Below the pieces are notes generated by a model. That model saw only the letters and a program-made list of their open reading frames with translations. It was not told the DNA's origin and ran no database searches. 40,559 nucleotides of DNA from Eubacterium sp. (GTDB taxonomy: Bacteria; Bacillota; Clostridia; Lachnospirales; Lachnospiraceae), in the NCBI GenBank assembly GCA_003486385.1, contig DNFT01000121.1, forward strand, positions 1 to 40,559, in the 5' to 3' direction. The position numbers and the translations under genes were made by a program. Below, one piece after another: positions 7,151-16,106 of this stretch (the first letter of the stretch is position 1; each line of letters begins with the position of its first letter).

Positions 7151-8824
7151 GTGGCTATTAATACCATAGATGCTACTATGCTCAAGAAATGCTTCTTGGC
7201 AGGAGCTGCCAATCTGGAAGCAAAAAAAGAGATAATAAACGAATTAAACGTATTCCCGGTACCTGATGGAGATACTGGAACTAATATGACAATGACAATT
7301 CTTTCTGCAGCTAAGGAAGTGAGCAATATTGCTTCACCTAATTTTGAGAATTTGTCAAAGGCTATTTCAGGAGGTTCCTTAAGAGGTGCGAGAGGTAACT
7401 CGGGAGTTATTCTTTCACAGCTTTTCAGAGGGTTTACTAAGGAAATTAAGTCTGTAACGGTTATAGATGCACCAGTACTTGCAAGAGCCTTCCAGAAGGC
7501 AACGGAGACTGCGTACAAGGCAGTTATGAAGCCTAAGGAGGGAACTATCCTCACAGTTGCGAAGGGTCTTTCGGATAAGATGAATGAGCTTGCATGTGAG
7601 AACGGCGATTTGGAAGAGATATTAGGACAGGTTCTTGAGCACGGACGCTATGTTCTTTCACAGACACCTGAGATGCTTCCGGTGCTGAAGGAAGCCGGGG
7701 TTGTCGACTCAGGCGGACAGGGGCTTATCGAGGTGCTTTCAGGAATATATGACTGCCTTCTTGGCAAGGAGATTGACCTTACCGCAGCTCTTGGCACAAC
7801 AACCACTGCTAAGGTTGAGGCAGACACAACTCAGGCAGATATCAAGTATGGTTACTGCACTGAATTTATAATCAATATTGAGAAGAAGTTCGATAACGGT
7901 GATGAACTCAACTTCAAGGCATATCTTGAGTCAATCGGTGATTCAATAGTAGTAGTTGCCGATGATGAGATCGTTAAGGTACATGTACATACCAACGATC
8001 CGGGTCTTGCAATTCAGAAAGCGCTCACCTATGGTTCACTCAGCAAGATGAAGATAGATAATATGCGGGAGGAGCATAAGGAAAAGCTCATAAAGGAAGC
8101 ACAGAAGGCTGAGGCTGAGAAGAAGGCTGCTGAGGAAGCGGCTAAGAAGCCTGCTGAACCTAAGAAGAAGTACGGTTTTATATCCGTTTCTGCCGGAGCA
8201 GGACTCAGCGAGATATTTGAAGGACTTGGTGTAGATGTAGTTATTGAAGGCGGACAGACAATGAACCCTAGCACGGAGGATATGCTCAATGCGATTGACA
8301 AGGTAAACGCTGAGAATGTATTTATCCTTCCTAACAATTCAAATATTATACTTGCTGCCAACCAGGCACAGTCTATCGTCACAGATAAGAATGTGTATGT
8401 AGTTCCTTCTAAGACAATACCTCAGGGAATCACAGCGCTTATCAATTTTGACGAGTCTGCAGATGCGGAGGCTAATTTCGATAATATGTCTTCGGAGATG
8501 AAGAATGTAAAGACGGGACAGGTAACTTACGCTGTTCGTGATACATCGATGGATGGCAAAGAGATTAAGCAGAACGATATAATGGGAATCGGTGATAAGA
8601 CAATCCTTTCTGTAGGCAAGGATATTGAAGAAACAACCATTGATATGCTGTCCCAGCTTATTGATGATGACTCTGAGCTTATAAGTGTATACTATGGCGA
8701 GGATGTTTCAAGTGAGCAGGTTGATTCTCTTACGGCTAAGCTTGAGGAGACCTATCCTGACCTTGACCTGGAGGTTCACAGTGGTGGACAGCCAATCTAT
8801 TACTATATTGTTTCAGTAGAATAG
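7151..8824 (+). CDS. yloV: DAK2-domain fatty acid kinase-like protein (YloV/FakA family)
   Basis: The protein has an N-terminal DAK2 (dihydroxyacetone kinase-like) domain with the nucleotide-binding motifs NVFPVPDGDTGTNM and GARGNSGVILSQ, then a middle domain and a C-terminal DegV-like/DAK phosphatase-type region. By family, FakA phosphorylates fatty acids held by FakB so that they can enter phospholipid synthesis. A charged linker rich in Ala, Glu and Lys lies near residues 312-338. The start is GTG, with AAGGAGGA immediately upstream. The 557 residues agree with the family. No fakB-type DegV gene is next to it in this window. Confidence 0.93.
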   Translation: MAINTIDATMLKKCFLAGAANLEAKKEIINELNVFPVPDGDTGTNMTMTILSAAKEVSNIASPNFENLSKAISGGSLRGARGNSGVILSQLFRGFTKEIKSVTVIDAPVLARAFQKATETAYKAVMKPKEGTILTVAKGLSDKMNELACENGDLEEILGQVLEHGRYVLSQTPEMLPVLKEAGVVDSGGQGLIEVLSGIYDCLLGKEIDLTAALGTTTTAKVEADTTQADIKYGYCTEFIINIEKKFDNGDELNFKAYLESIGDSIVVVADDEIVKVHVHTNDPGLAIQKALTYGSLSKMKIDNMREEHKEKLIKEAQKAEAEKKAAEEAAKKPAEPKKKYGFISVSAGAGLSEIFEGLGVDVVIEGGQTMNPSTEDMLNAIDKVNAENVFILPNNSNIILAANQAQSIVTDKNVYVVPSKTIPQGITALINFDESADAEANFDNMSSEMKNVKTGQVTYAVRDTSMDGKEIKQNDIMGIGDKTILSVGKDIEETTIDMLSQLIDDDSELISVYYGEDVSSEQVDSLTAKLEETYPDLDLEVHSGGQPIYYYIVSVE

Positions 8825-8844
8825 AATATTTATTGAGTATCTTG

Positions 8845-8873
8845 TCCCCTCATGGGTCCTGCCTATGAGGGGA
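8845..8873 (+). terminator. Hairpin after yloV, possible weak terminator
   Basis: Perfect 9-bp arms TCCCCTCAT and ATGAGGGGA surround an 11-nt loop. No T-run follows, so this may attenuate or stabilise the message rather than terminate it fully. recG starts about 55 nt downstream. Confidence 0.5.
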
Positions 8874-8928
8874 TATCTTGTATATGGAAGTATGATTTAC
8901 GGCATTATGCCGGAGAATGAGGATTATT

Positions 8929-10944
8929 ATGAAGCTTAGCAGTCTTAAAGGAATCGGACAGAAAACAGAACAGCTTTTTACAAAAGCAGGGATAACGGAT
9001 ACTTCACAGCTGCCATACTACTATCCACGAAGCTATGATATATACAAAGAACCTGTACTTATCAGTGAAATCGATGAGGACGGCATCTATACCTTGTATC
9101 TAAGCATCGCATCTGATGTAGAAGTGAAGCCGATGAAAAAGCTTACTATAACTACGGTATTCGCTGTAGACGAGCAGAATGAACGTATCAAGCTGACGTG
9201 GTTTAATATGCCTTTTATGAAGGGTGCGCTGAGAAGAGGCTACCGCTATATGGTACGCGGCAGAGTGGTGTGCAGAGGAAGCTTAGTCTCCATGGAACAG
9301 CCTAAATTATACACTGCTGCAGAATATGAGCTGAAGCTTCATTATATCCAGCCAATCTATCCACTGGTAAAGGGACTTACCAACAACATGGTCACAAAAG
9401 CCGTAACACAGTATTTTGCCATGCAGAATAATCCTGAAGAAATGGAATATCTCCCTAAGGAGCTTATAGAACGCTATGAATTAAAGCCACTGTATGAGGC
9501 GATAAAATATATACATTTTCCGCGTGGTATCAATGAAATGCAGGAATCAAGAAAACGACTTGCCTTTGATGAATTCTTCGGATTCATGATGAAGCTTGAA
9601 AACCTGAAATCCCAGAGGACTTATCTTGAGAATGAATGTATGATACATGAGGGAGGCTATGCTGCAAGACTCATATCCGAGCTGCCTTACCAGCTGACGG
9701 AGCCACAGAGAAAGGCGTATGACGAAATGGTTGCTGACATGTCGGGGAAGCATGTCATGAACAGGCTTATTCAGGGTGATGTAGGCTCCGGAAAGACGAT
9801 TATAGCTGTATTAGCGCTCCTCAACGCTGTGGAAGCCGGCTTTCAGGGTGCACTCATGGCTCCTACCGAGGTTCTGGCAAAGCAGCACTATGATACGGTA
9901 TGTGAATTATTGAAAAAACATGAATTTCCGGTTACACCGGTTCTGCTTGTTGGCTCGATGAGCGCTTCACAGAAGAAGAAAGCACATGAACAGATAAAAG
10001 ACGGTACAGCTGATATTATTATAGGCACTAACGCATTGATTCAGGAAAAGGTGGAATACAACAATCTTGGGTTTGTTGTGACGGATGAACAGCATCGTTT
10101 TGGCGTGAACCAAAGAGGCGGACTTGCCAGAAAAGGTGGACATCCGCATGTATGTGTCATGAGTGCAACACCAATTCCTCGTACGCTTGCAATCATTCTA
10201 TATGGAGACCTTGACATATCCATAATTAATGCCATGCCTGTGGGCAGGCTTCCGATAAAAAATGCCGTTGTCGGTGAAGAGTACCGCCCGAATGCGTATA
10301 GATTTATAATGAATCAGGCGGCGCTGGGTCATCAGGCTTATGTAATATGCCCGATGGTTGAGGATAATGAAATAAGTGAAAGTGAGAATGTCACAGACTA
10401 CACAGTAGAATTGAGGAAGAATCTTCCCGGACTTACTGTGGAGGGACTTCACGGACAGATGGCAGCCGATACCAAAAATGATATTATGGGAAGATTCGCT
10501 AAGGGCGAAATACAGGTGTTGGTTTCCACAACTGTGATTGAAGTAGGAATAAATGTTCCGAATGCCACAGTGATGCTCATCGAGAACGCAGAAAAATTCG
10601 GCCTTGCACAGCTTCACCAGCTTCGCGGAAGAGTAGGAAGAGGAAATGCGCAATCATACTGTATATTTGTGAGCACCTCAAAAAAGGAGGAGGCAAAGCA
10701 GCGTCTTGATATCATAGGCAAATCCAATGACGGCTTTTACATTGCTGAACAGGATTTAAAGCTCCGAGGTCCCGGAGATTTCTTCGGAATCAGGCAGAGT
10801 GGTGACATGTCATTTACACTTGCAGATATATACACCGATGCGGATATGCTTAAGAAAGCAAAAGACTGTGCAGATTATATAATTGAAAACAATTTGCAGA
10901 ATACATTAAAAAAAGCTTTTTCCCAGAATGATGTAATGTTATAA
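8929..10944 (+). CDS. recG: ATP-dependent DNA helicase RecG
   Basis: This superfamily 2 helicase drives replication-fork reversal and branch migration of Holliday junctions. The N-terminal wedge/OB region begins LSSLKGIGQKTEQLF. The helicase motors follow with Walker A GDVGSGKT, the RecG-type box DEQHRFGV, motif III SATPIPRT, and the C-terminal motor with VSTTVIEVGINVPNA and QLRGRVGRG. The ATG at 8929 is chosen over that at 8917 because GAGG lies about 7 nt before it. This gives 671 residues, close to the family norm. recG downstream of yloV is a conserved Firmicutes arrangement. Confidence 0.97.
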   Translation: MKLSSLKGIGQKTEQLFTKAGITDTSQLPYYYPRSYDIYKEPVLISEIDEDGIYTLYLSIASDVEVKPMKKLTITTVFAVDEQNERIKLTWFNMPFMKGALRRGYRYMVRGRVVCRGSLVSMEQPKLYTAAEYELKLHYIQPIYPLVKGLTNNMVTKAVTQYFAMQNNPEEMEYLPKELIERYELKPLYEAIKYIHFPRGINEMQESRKRLAFDEFFGFMMKLENLKSQRTYLENECMIHEGGYAARLISELPYQLTEPQRKAYDEMVADMSGKHVMNRLIQGDVGSGKTIIAVLALLNAVEAGFQGALMAPTEVLAKQHYDTVCELLKKHEFPVTPVLLVGSMSASQKKKAHEQIKDGTADIIIGTNALIQEKVEYNNLGFVVTDEQHRFGVNQRGGLARKGGHPHVCVMSATPIPRTLAIILYGDLDISIINAMPVGRLPIKNAVVGEEYRPNAYRFIMNQAALGHQAYVICPMVEDNEISESENVTDYTVELRKNLPGLTVEGLHGQMAADTKNDIMGRFAKGEIQVLVSTTVIEVGINVPNATVMLIENAEKFGLAQLHQLRGRVGRGNAQSYCIFVSTSKKEEAKQRLDIIGKSNDGFYIAEQDLKLRGPGDFFGIRQSGDMSFTLADIYTDADMLKKAKDCADYIIENNLQNTLKKAFSQNDVML

Positions 10945-11039
10945 TGAAAATTGTATGAGAAGCAGGAAGCACAGTCACATGAAAAATTTCACCAAGATGT
11001 ACTGTGGAAAATTTCAAGATAAACAATAAGGATAAAAAT

Positions 11040-11642
11040 ATGAAACTATATATTATAAGACATGGCGAAACCGATTGGAATAAGGAAAAAAGGCTTCAGG
11101 GACAGAGTGACACGCAGCTCAATGAATATGGAATTGAGCTGGCGCGGATAACAGGTGAAGCGTTAAAGGATGTACATTTTGATTATATCTTCTCAAGTCC
11201 GCTTAAAAGGGCATATAAGACTGCTGAGCTTATCAGAATGGACAGACCAGTGAAAATCATAACCGATGACAGACTAAAAGAGATATGTTTCGGGGTGAAT
11301 GAAGGAGTCAGTTCGGATCTCATCACAGAGGATTTTCATTATTTCTTCGATGCACCTGATAAATATATACCCGCACAGGGTGGTGAGACCTACGAACAGC
11401 TATGTGCCCGCTCACAAGCTTTTATAGACAGCGTCATAGTTCCGCTTTCATTAAAGGAGCCTGAGGCGACGGTGCTTATTACAGCACATGGGGCACTGAA
11501 TAAATCCATAATGATTTATCTCAATCACCTCGAAATAAAAAATATGTGGGATGGCGTTTTTCAGAAGAATTGCTGTGTAAATATATTCGAAATAAACGGA
11601 TTTGACTTTAAGATGCTTCAGGAAGCCAAGATATATTATTAG
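11040..11642 (+). CDS. Histidine phosphatase family protein (phosphoglycerate mutase-like)
   Basis: The N-terminus has the catalytic signature LYIIRHGETDWN of the histidine phosphatase superfamily. It is followed by the family's SSPLKRAYKTAE, the acid residue region LKEICFGVNEG, and the second histidine in ITAHGALN. This makes it an acid phosphatase- or cobalamin-phosphatase-like enzyme, more likely than a glycolytic mutase, but the substrate is unknown. The ATG at 11040, with AAGGAT upstream, places the catalytic strand at the very start as expected; the in-frame GTG at 11004 would add 12 unconserved residues. The protein is 200 residues long. Confidence 0.88.
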   Translation: MKLYIIRHGETDWNKEKRLQGQSDTQLNEYGIELARITGEALKDVHFDYIFSSPLKRAYKTAELIRMDRPVKIITDDRLKEICFGVNEGVSSDLITEDFHYFFDAPDKYIPAQGGETYEQLCARSQAFIDSVIVPLSLKEPEATVLITAHGALNKSIMIYLNHLEIKNMWDGVFQKNCCVNIFEINGFDFKMLQEAKIYY

Positions 11643-11704
11643 ATATTTCCTTGGATATACGCTGTATAATATTGATATGAATATTGAATAATGGAGGAAT
11701 TGAT

Positions 11705-12259
11705 ATGAGAGTGATTGCAGGCACAAGAAGAAGCATGCCTCTTAAGACAATAGAAGGACTGGCAACACGTCCTACGCAGGACAGGACCAAGGAGACGCTT
11801 TTCAACGTAATTCAGAATGATGTTCCGGGAAGTACGTTCCTTGATTTGTTTTCGGGGAGCGGGGCAATAGCCATAGAAGCACTCAGCCGCGGGGCAAAAA
11901 AGGCATACCTTGTTGAAAACAGCAGAGCCGCCGCTGCCTGTATACGCGATAATCTCAATTTTACCAGACTTTCCGATGAAGCTGTACTGATGGAGACTGA
12001 TGCGGTTACTGCCTTAAAAAGGCTGGAGGGCAAAACAATTTTTGACATAATATTTATGGATCCACCATATAATCATGAATATGAGAAGGAGGTTCTGACA
12101 TGTCTTGCCGACTCTTCTCTTATTGATGACTATTCAACCATTATTGTTGAAGCGTCGAATGAGACAAGCTTTGATTACCTTGACAAATTGGGCTTTGAAG
12201 CTTATAAAATAAAAAGATATAAAAATAATATGCATGTTTTTATCAGGAAAATTAAATAA
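11705..12259 (+). CDS. rsmD: 16S rRNA (guanine(966)-N(2))-methyltransferase
   Basis: This SAM-dependent methyltransferase modifies G966 of 16S rRNA. It begins MRVIAGTRRS and has the RPTQDRTKETLFN segment, the SAM-binding motif FLDLFSGSGAIAIEAL, and the catalytic DPPY in FDIIFMDPPYNHEYE. The ATG at 11705 has ATGGAGGA about 9 nt upstream. The ATG at 11684 in frame would put this site inside the gene. It is followed by coaD, as in the ylbH-ylbI pair of Bacillus. Confidence 0.95.
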   Translation: MRVIAGTRRSMPLKTIEGLATRPTQDRTKETLFNVIQNDVPGSTFLDLFSGSGAIAIEALSRGAKKAYLVENSRAAAACIRDNLNFTRLSDEAVLMETDAVTALKRLEGKTIFDIIFMDPPYNHEYEKEVLTCLADSSLIDDYSTIIVEASNETSFDYLDKLGFEAYKIKRYKNNMHVFIRKIK

Positions 12260-12303
12260 TAAGTTTTTAATGGCATGTGATTATACAATACTATAAAGGA
12301 GTA

Positions 12304-12317
12304 CAGGCAGGAGCCTG
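12304..12317 (+). promoter_or_regulatory. Small hairpin carrying the ribosome binding site in front of coaD
   Basis: CAGGC (12304-12308) and GCCTG (12313-12317) form a 5-bp stem, and the AGGAG-like sequence lies in its loop and edge. The spacing to the coaD ATG at 12328 is longer than usual (about 14 nt). A role in tuning translation is possible but unproven. Confidence 0.3.
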
Positions 12318-12327
12318 ATTAATTACT

Positions 12328-12807
12328 ATGAGAATTGCAGTATATCCGGGAAGCTTTGACCCGGTTACACTTGGACATATGGATATAATAAGCCGTTCCT
12401 CAAAGCTTTTTGACAAGTTGATTGTCGGGGTATTAGTAAACAGTTCAAAAGTTCCATTGTTTTCTGCTGAAGAACGTGTTAATATGATAAAAGGTGTAGT
12501 TTCGGAATACGCTAATGTGGAGGTACGTTCCTTTGATGGTCTGCTGGTTGAATTTGCAAGATTATGCAAAGCGACCGCTGTGGTACGAGGTCTTAGAGCT
12601 GTAACCGATTTTGAATATGAATTGCAGATGTCGCAGACGAACCACATTATTGCACCTGATATAGATACAATATTTCTGACGACGAATCTCAACTATGCAT
12701 ATCTAAGCTCAAGTGTAGTTAAGGAGGTGGCAAGATACGGCGGAGATATCTCCAAGTTCGTTGCACCGGAGGTTCGCAGACAGGTTTTAGAAAAATATAA
12801 CAGATAG
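12328..12807 (+). CDS. coaD: Pantetheine-phosphate adenylyltransferase
   Basis: CoaD transfers AMP to 4'-phosphopantetheine to give dephospho-CoA, the penultimate step of coenzyme A synthesis. The nucleotidyltransferase motif YPGSFDPVTLGH is at the N-terminus. VVRGLRAVTDFEYELQM and the C-terminal YLSSSVVKE also match closely. It is 159 residues, the normal length. No better start exists in frame because a stop codon lies just upstream. Confidence 0.97.
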   Translation: MRIAVYPGSFDPVTLGHMDIISRSSKLFDKLIVGVLVNSSKVPLFSAEERVNMIKGVVSEYANVEVRSFDGLLVEFARLCKATAVVRGLRAVTDFEYELQMSQTNHIIAPDIDTIFLTTNLNYAYLSSSVVKEVARYGGDISKFVAPEVRRQVLEKYNR

Positions 12808-12826
12808 TATCAATTGGAGGATTACC

Positions 12827-13438
12827 ATGAACAAGATTGAAGAGATGATTGAAGCGATTGAAGAATATATTGAAAACTGTAAGCCTGTTCCTCTTTCAAG
12901 CAATAAGATTATCGTTGAAAAGGATGCCATTGAGGAATTGATTCGTGAACTCAGGCTCAAGACTCCTGATGAGATAAAAAAATACCAGAAGATTATCAGC
13001 AATAAGGATGCCATTCTCGCCGATGCCAAGGATCAGGCAGATTCCATGCTTAATGCGGCTAAGGTGCACACTCAGGAGCTTGTCAATGAGCATGAGATAA
13101 TGCAGCGCGCCTACAGTGAAGCAGAGGAAATAAAAGATCAGGCTTATAGTCAGGCACAGGCAATACTCGACCATGCAACAGAGGAAGCCAATCAGATGAG
13201 ATACAGTGCAGTTCAGTACACGGATGATATGCTCGCCAATCTCCAGAGAATTATTGAGCACTCCATTGACAGCAATCGTTCTAAGTATGAGAGCCTGTTA
13301 AGTGCTCTGGACAAGGATCTCAATGTTGTCCTTTCCAATAGAAATGAGCTTGCAGGAATAGGTACGGATGAGGAGCCTGAGCAGCCGGAAGACGACGCTG
13401 CAGCAGGATTACAGGATTCCGGTGATTATGAGGAATAA
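12827..13438 (+). CDS. Coiled-coil protein, ATP synthase subunit-like/DivIVA-like
   Basis: This soluble protein of 203 residues is predicted to be mostly a long helix. Repeated Ala/Gln/Glu-rich heptads (SEAEEIKDQAYSQAQAILDH and neighbouring stretches) resemble the stalk helices of ATP synthase b/H-type subunits. Similar proteins next to coaD are often labelled as vacuolar-type H+-ATPase subunit H or as DivIVA-like, but neither function is demonstrated. The start has TTGGAGG directly upstream. The last 30 nt overlap the end of ylbJ, which is on the other strand. Confidence 0.78.
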   Translation: MNKIEEMIEAIEEYIENCKPVPLSSNKIIVEKDAIEELIRELRLKTPDEIKKYQKIISNKDAILADAKDQADSMLNAAKVHTQELVNEHEIMQRAYSEAEEIKDQAYSQAQAILDHATEEANQMRYSAVQYTDDMLANLQRIIEHSIDSNRSKYESLLSALDKDLNVVLSNRNELAGIGTDEEPEQPEDDAAAGLQDSGDYEE

Positions 13439-14443
13439 CACTGCCAATGCTGTAATAAAGGCAATACATATCTTAGATGCTATGTACCTTCCGACGGAAA
13501 AGCTCTTTCCATTCCAGAGAGACATTGTCTGAAATACACTTGACATACCACCGAATGCGGTGGCAGTCAGCATAAGTAATATTTTATAATTATATTCGAT
13601 ATTAAGCTCAGATATTTTATCAAGGCCGGCTGTAATCTCCATAAGGGACATCAGTACGGCTTTTGCTATGTCCGGAAGAATTTTTATGTTACCTATCATC
13701 GCACCCGCTGTTGAGAACAGCATGACATATATACACAGCTTAAGGCTGGCGGTGAGCGCATTCTCAACGGAGTGCGAAAGGGCTTCAGATGTCGTAAGCT
13801 CAATTATCCGGTGTTCTGTATCTTCTCTTTGCTGAATTGCTGTCCGTCTTCTGTGCCCCATTCTGCCGTCTGCATCTGCCGGACTGCTGATTTTCCTTCT
13901 TCCATGTTGTTTCTTTATCCACCCCCAATATCTTAAAACGAACATTCCTGCAAATGCTGAGCCGATAAGCAGGCAAATCACTGTCCCTGAGAGCGCTTTA
14001 TCTCCAAGACAGCTCATACAGATATAGCTTATCATAAACATCGGGCTGACGTTGTTGCATACCGGAGCTAAAAGCATGGCGGTATCATCGTCAATCGTTC
14101 CTGTCTCATTAAGGCAGCCGCATACATAAGCTCCCATTGGATAGCCGCACACAAATCCTATAAGAATGCAGTACCCGGAAGCGGCAGGCAGATGCAGCAG
14201 CTTAGTGAGCGGTGCGAGCAGAACGCCAATTGGCTTCGCACACCCGGTATATACGATAAAATTTGAAAGCACCATAAATGGCATGAGAGTCGGAAAGAGT
14301 GTCCTGTACCAAAGCGCAAGACCATAGGCTGCTCCATTTAGTGCAGCGGCGGGCGATAACAGCAGAACAAGCATGCATGACATTGCACAGACTATGCGTG
14401 TGCACATTATGCGGCTGCTTTTTTTACCGGTTAGATTTGTCAT
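13409..14443 (-). CDS. ylbJ: Sporulation integral membrane protein YlbJ (nucleoside recognition/gate domain)
   Basis: This is a polytopic membrane protein with several hydrophobic segments and the Gate-domain signature regions LFPTLMPFMVLS and GFVCGYPMGA, followed by NNVSPMF. In Bacillus YlbJ is a sigma-E-controlled membrane protein required for spore cortex formation. A hydrophilic loop of about 45 residues (roughly 180-225) with a basic KKQHGRRK stretch is longer than I would expect. The gene sits in the conserved rsmD-coaD-ylbJ neighbourhood but in the opposite orientation. Its 3' end overlaps the converging coiled-coil gene by 30 nt. The start at 14443 has AGG upstream on the minus strand. 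Confidence 0.88.
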   Translation of the reverse strand: MTNLTGKKSSRIMCTRIVCAMSCMLVLLLSPAAALNGAAYGLALWYRTLFPTLMPFMVLSNFIVYTGCAKPIGVLLAPLTKLLHLPAASGYCILIGFVCGYPMGAYVCGCLNETGTIDDDTAMLLAPVCNNVSPMFMISYICMSCLGDKALSGTVICLLIGSAFAGMFVLRYWGWIKKQHGRRKISSPADADGRMGHRRRTAIQQREDTEHRIIELTTSEALSHSVENALTASLKLCIYVMLFSTAGAMIGNIKILPDIAKAVLMSLMEITAGLDKISELNIEYNYKILLMLTATAFGGMSSVFQTMSLWNGKSFSVGRYIASKICIAFITALAVLFLIITGIL

Positions 14444-14604
14444 TGTATCAGCCTGCTTAAGAATATACTCAGATAATACTATTCAGTTTATGATTTTTTT
14501 ATCACTGCAACCGGTGTTTACATTTTTATTTTATTGCTTTTTTCAAAAAAATGTGGCACAATAAAATGTGGCTTAGTTTGGCCATAGACGGAGGAATAAA
14601 CATT

Positions 14605-16056
14605 ATGAACAATGCATTAAAAGGATTACAGCCTGAAAAGGTTTTTATGTTTTTTGAAGAGCTTACACAGATACCTCATGGTTCACACAACACGAAACAG
14701 ATAAGCGATTTCTGTGTTGATTTTGCCAACAAAAGAGGTCTGAAAGTATATCAGGATGAATATAATAATGTGGTTATATACAGACCGGCAAGCAAGGGCT
14801 ATGAGAATGCTCCCGGTGTGATTATACAGGGTCATTTAGACATGGTATGTGAGAAGGAGAGTGGATGTACCCATGATTTTACCAAGGATGCTCTCGATGT
14901 CTATGTTGAGGACGGATATGTTACCGCAAAAGGAACCACTCTCGGCGGTGATGACGGAATTGCCATCGCCTATGCACTCGCCGTTCTCGACGATGAAAGT
15001 ATACAGGCACCTGCTATAGAGGCTGTTTTCACGGTAGATGAGGAGGTCGGGCTTGACGGTGCCAAGCTGCTTGACGGCTCCGTGCTCTCATCCAAGTACC
15101 TTATAAATATAGACAATGAGGAGGAGGGCGCCTTCATCGTTGGCTGTGCCGGCGGAATGCGTTCCGGACTAAAGTTCCCTGTAAGCTATACACAGATGAC
15201 CGGAAAGAGCGTCAAGGTAACCATAACAGGTCTTATGGGCGGACATTCCGGCATGGAAATCAATAAGGGCAGAGCTAATGCGCACATTATTCTCGGAAGA
15301 CTTCTCTTTAATCTTGATGAGGAGCTTTTCTACGGAATAAGTGCTCTCACAGGCGGAAGAATGGACAATGCCATAGCAAGGGAATGTTCTGTCACTCTAT
15401 GCATTAATCCTGATGATGAGGCACGCTTAAAGGAACTATGTAGCATACTTGAGGCACAGCTTAGAAATGAGTATTCCGGAACCGATGAGGGCATCCGAAT
15501 TGTTGTTGAGGATTCAGGCACGGATAACGCCGGCGTCATTGAAGAAAAGAATAAGCAGGCGTTTATCTTCCTTCTTATGAATCTTCCTAACGGTGTGCAG
15601 AAGTTCAGCGGTCACATTGAAGGACTTGTTGAGACTTCACTCAATCTTGGTATTCTTTCGATGGATGAGGAGTGCATCAACATAAGCTTCTCCGTGAGAA
15701 GCTCCGTGGGTTCAGCAAAGCAGGCACTTGCCGATAAGCTTCGTTATATGATTGAGTTCTTCGGCGGTGAGTATGTTGAGACAGGCTGCTATCCTGAGTG
15801 GGCTTATCGTCCGGAATCTGAGTTCCGCGACAGGGCAGTGAAGCTCTATGAGGATATGTTCAATGAGAAGGCAAATGTATGTGTCATCCATGCAGGTCTT
15901 GAGTGCGGTCTGTTTTCAGAGAAGCTGCCTGAGCTTGATATGATCTCTATAGGACCTGATATGAAGGATATCCATACACCTGCCGAGCGTCTCAGCGTAA
16001 AATCAGTTGAGAAGGTCTGGAGATACCTTGTGGCATTGCTTGAATCAATGCATTAG
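14605..16056 (+). CDS. pepD: Aminoacyl-histidine dipeptidase (M20 family)
   Basis: This is a cytosolic metallopeptidase that cleaves Xaa-His dipeptides such as carnosine. The dinuclear zinc site is visible in order: GHLDMVC, LGGDDGIA, DEEVGLDGA and the C-terminal HAGLECGLF. The lid-domain motif GLMGGHSGMEI is also present. The ATG at 14605 has GACGGAGGA upstream, while an in-frame ATG at 14551 would place that site within the gene. The 483 residues match PepD. It has about 160 nt of AT-rich DNA upstream, facing ylbJ, where its promoter must lie; I see no clearly good -35/-10 pair there. Confidence 0.95.
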   Translation: MNNALKGLQPEKVFMFFEELTQIPHGSHNTKQISDFCVDFANKRGLKVYQDEYNNVVIYRPASKGYENAPGVIIQGHLDMVCEKESGCTHDFTKDALDVYVEDGYVTAKGTTLGGDDGIAIAYALAVLDDESIQAPAIEAVFTVDEEVGLDGAKLLDGSVLSSKYLINIDNEEEGAFIVGCAGGMRSGLKFPVSYTQMTGKSVKVTITGLMGGHSGMEINKGRANAHIILGRLLFNLDEELFYGISALTGGRMDNAIARECSVTLCINPDDEARLKELCSILEAQLRNEYSGTDEGIRIVVEDSGTDNAGVIEEKNKQAFIFLLMNLPNGVQKFSGHIEGLVETSLNLGILSMDEECINISFSVRSSVGSAKQALADKLRYMIEFFGGEYVETGCYPEWAYRPESEFRDRAVKLYEDMFNEKANVCVIHAGLECGLFSEKLPELDMISIGPDMKDIHTPAERLSVKSVEKVWRYLVALLESMH

Positions 16057-16106
16057 GATTTTATTTAAAACAGGATGTAGTATATGTAATTTTTGGAGGT
16101 TATTAG

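Noticed and set aside
14444..14604. Promoter for pepD in the divergent gap to ylbJ
   Set aside because: TAAAAT at 14562-14567 is a possible -10, but no good -35 lies at a proper distance; I only note that the promoter must be in this AT-rich gap.
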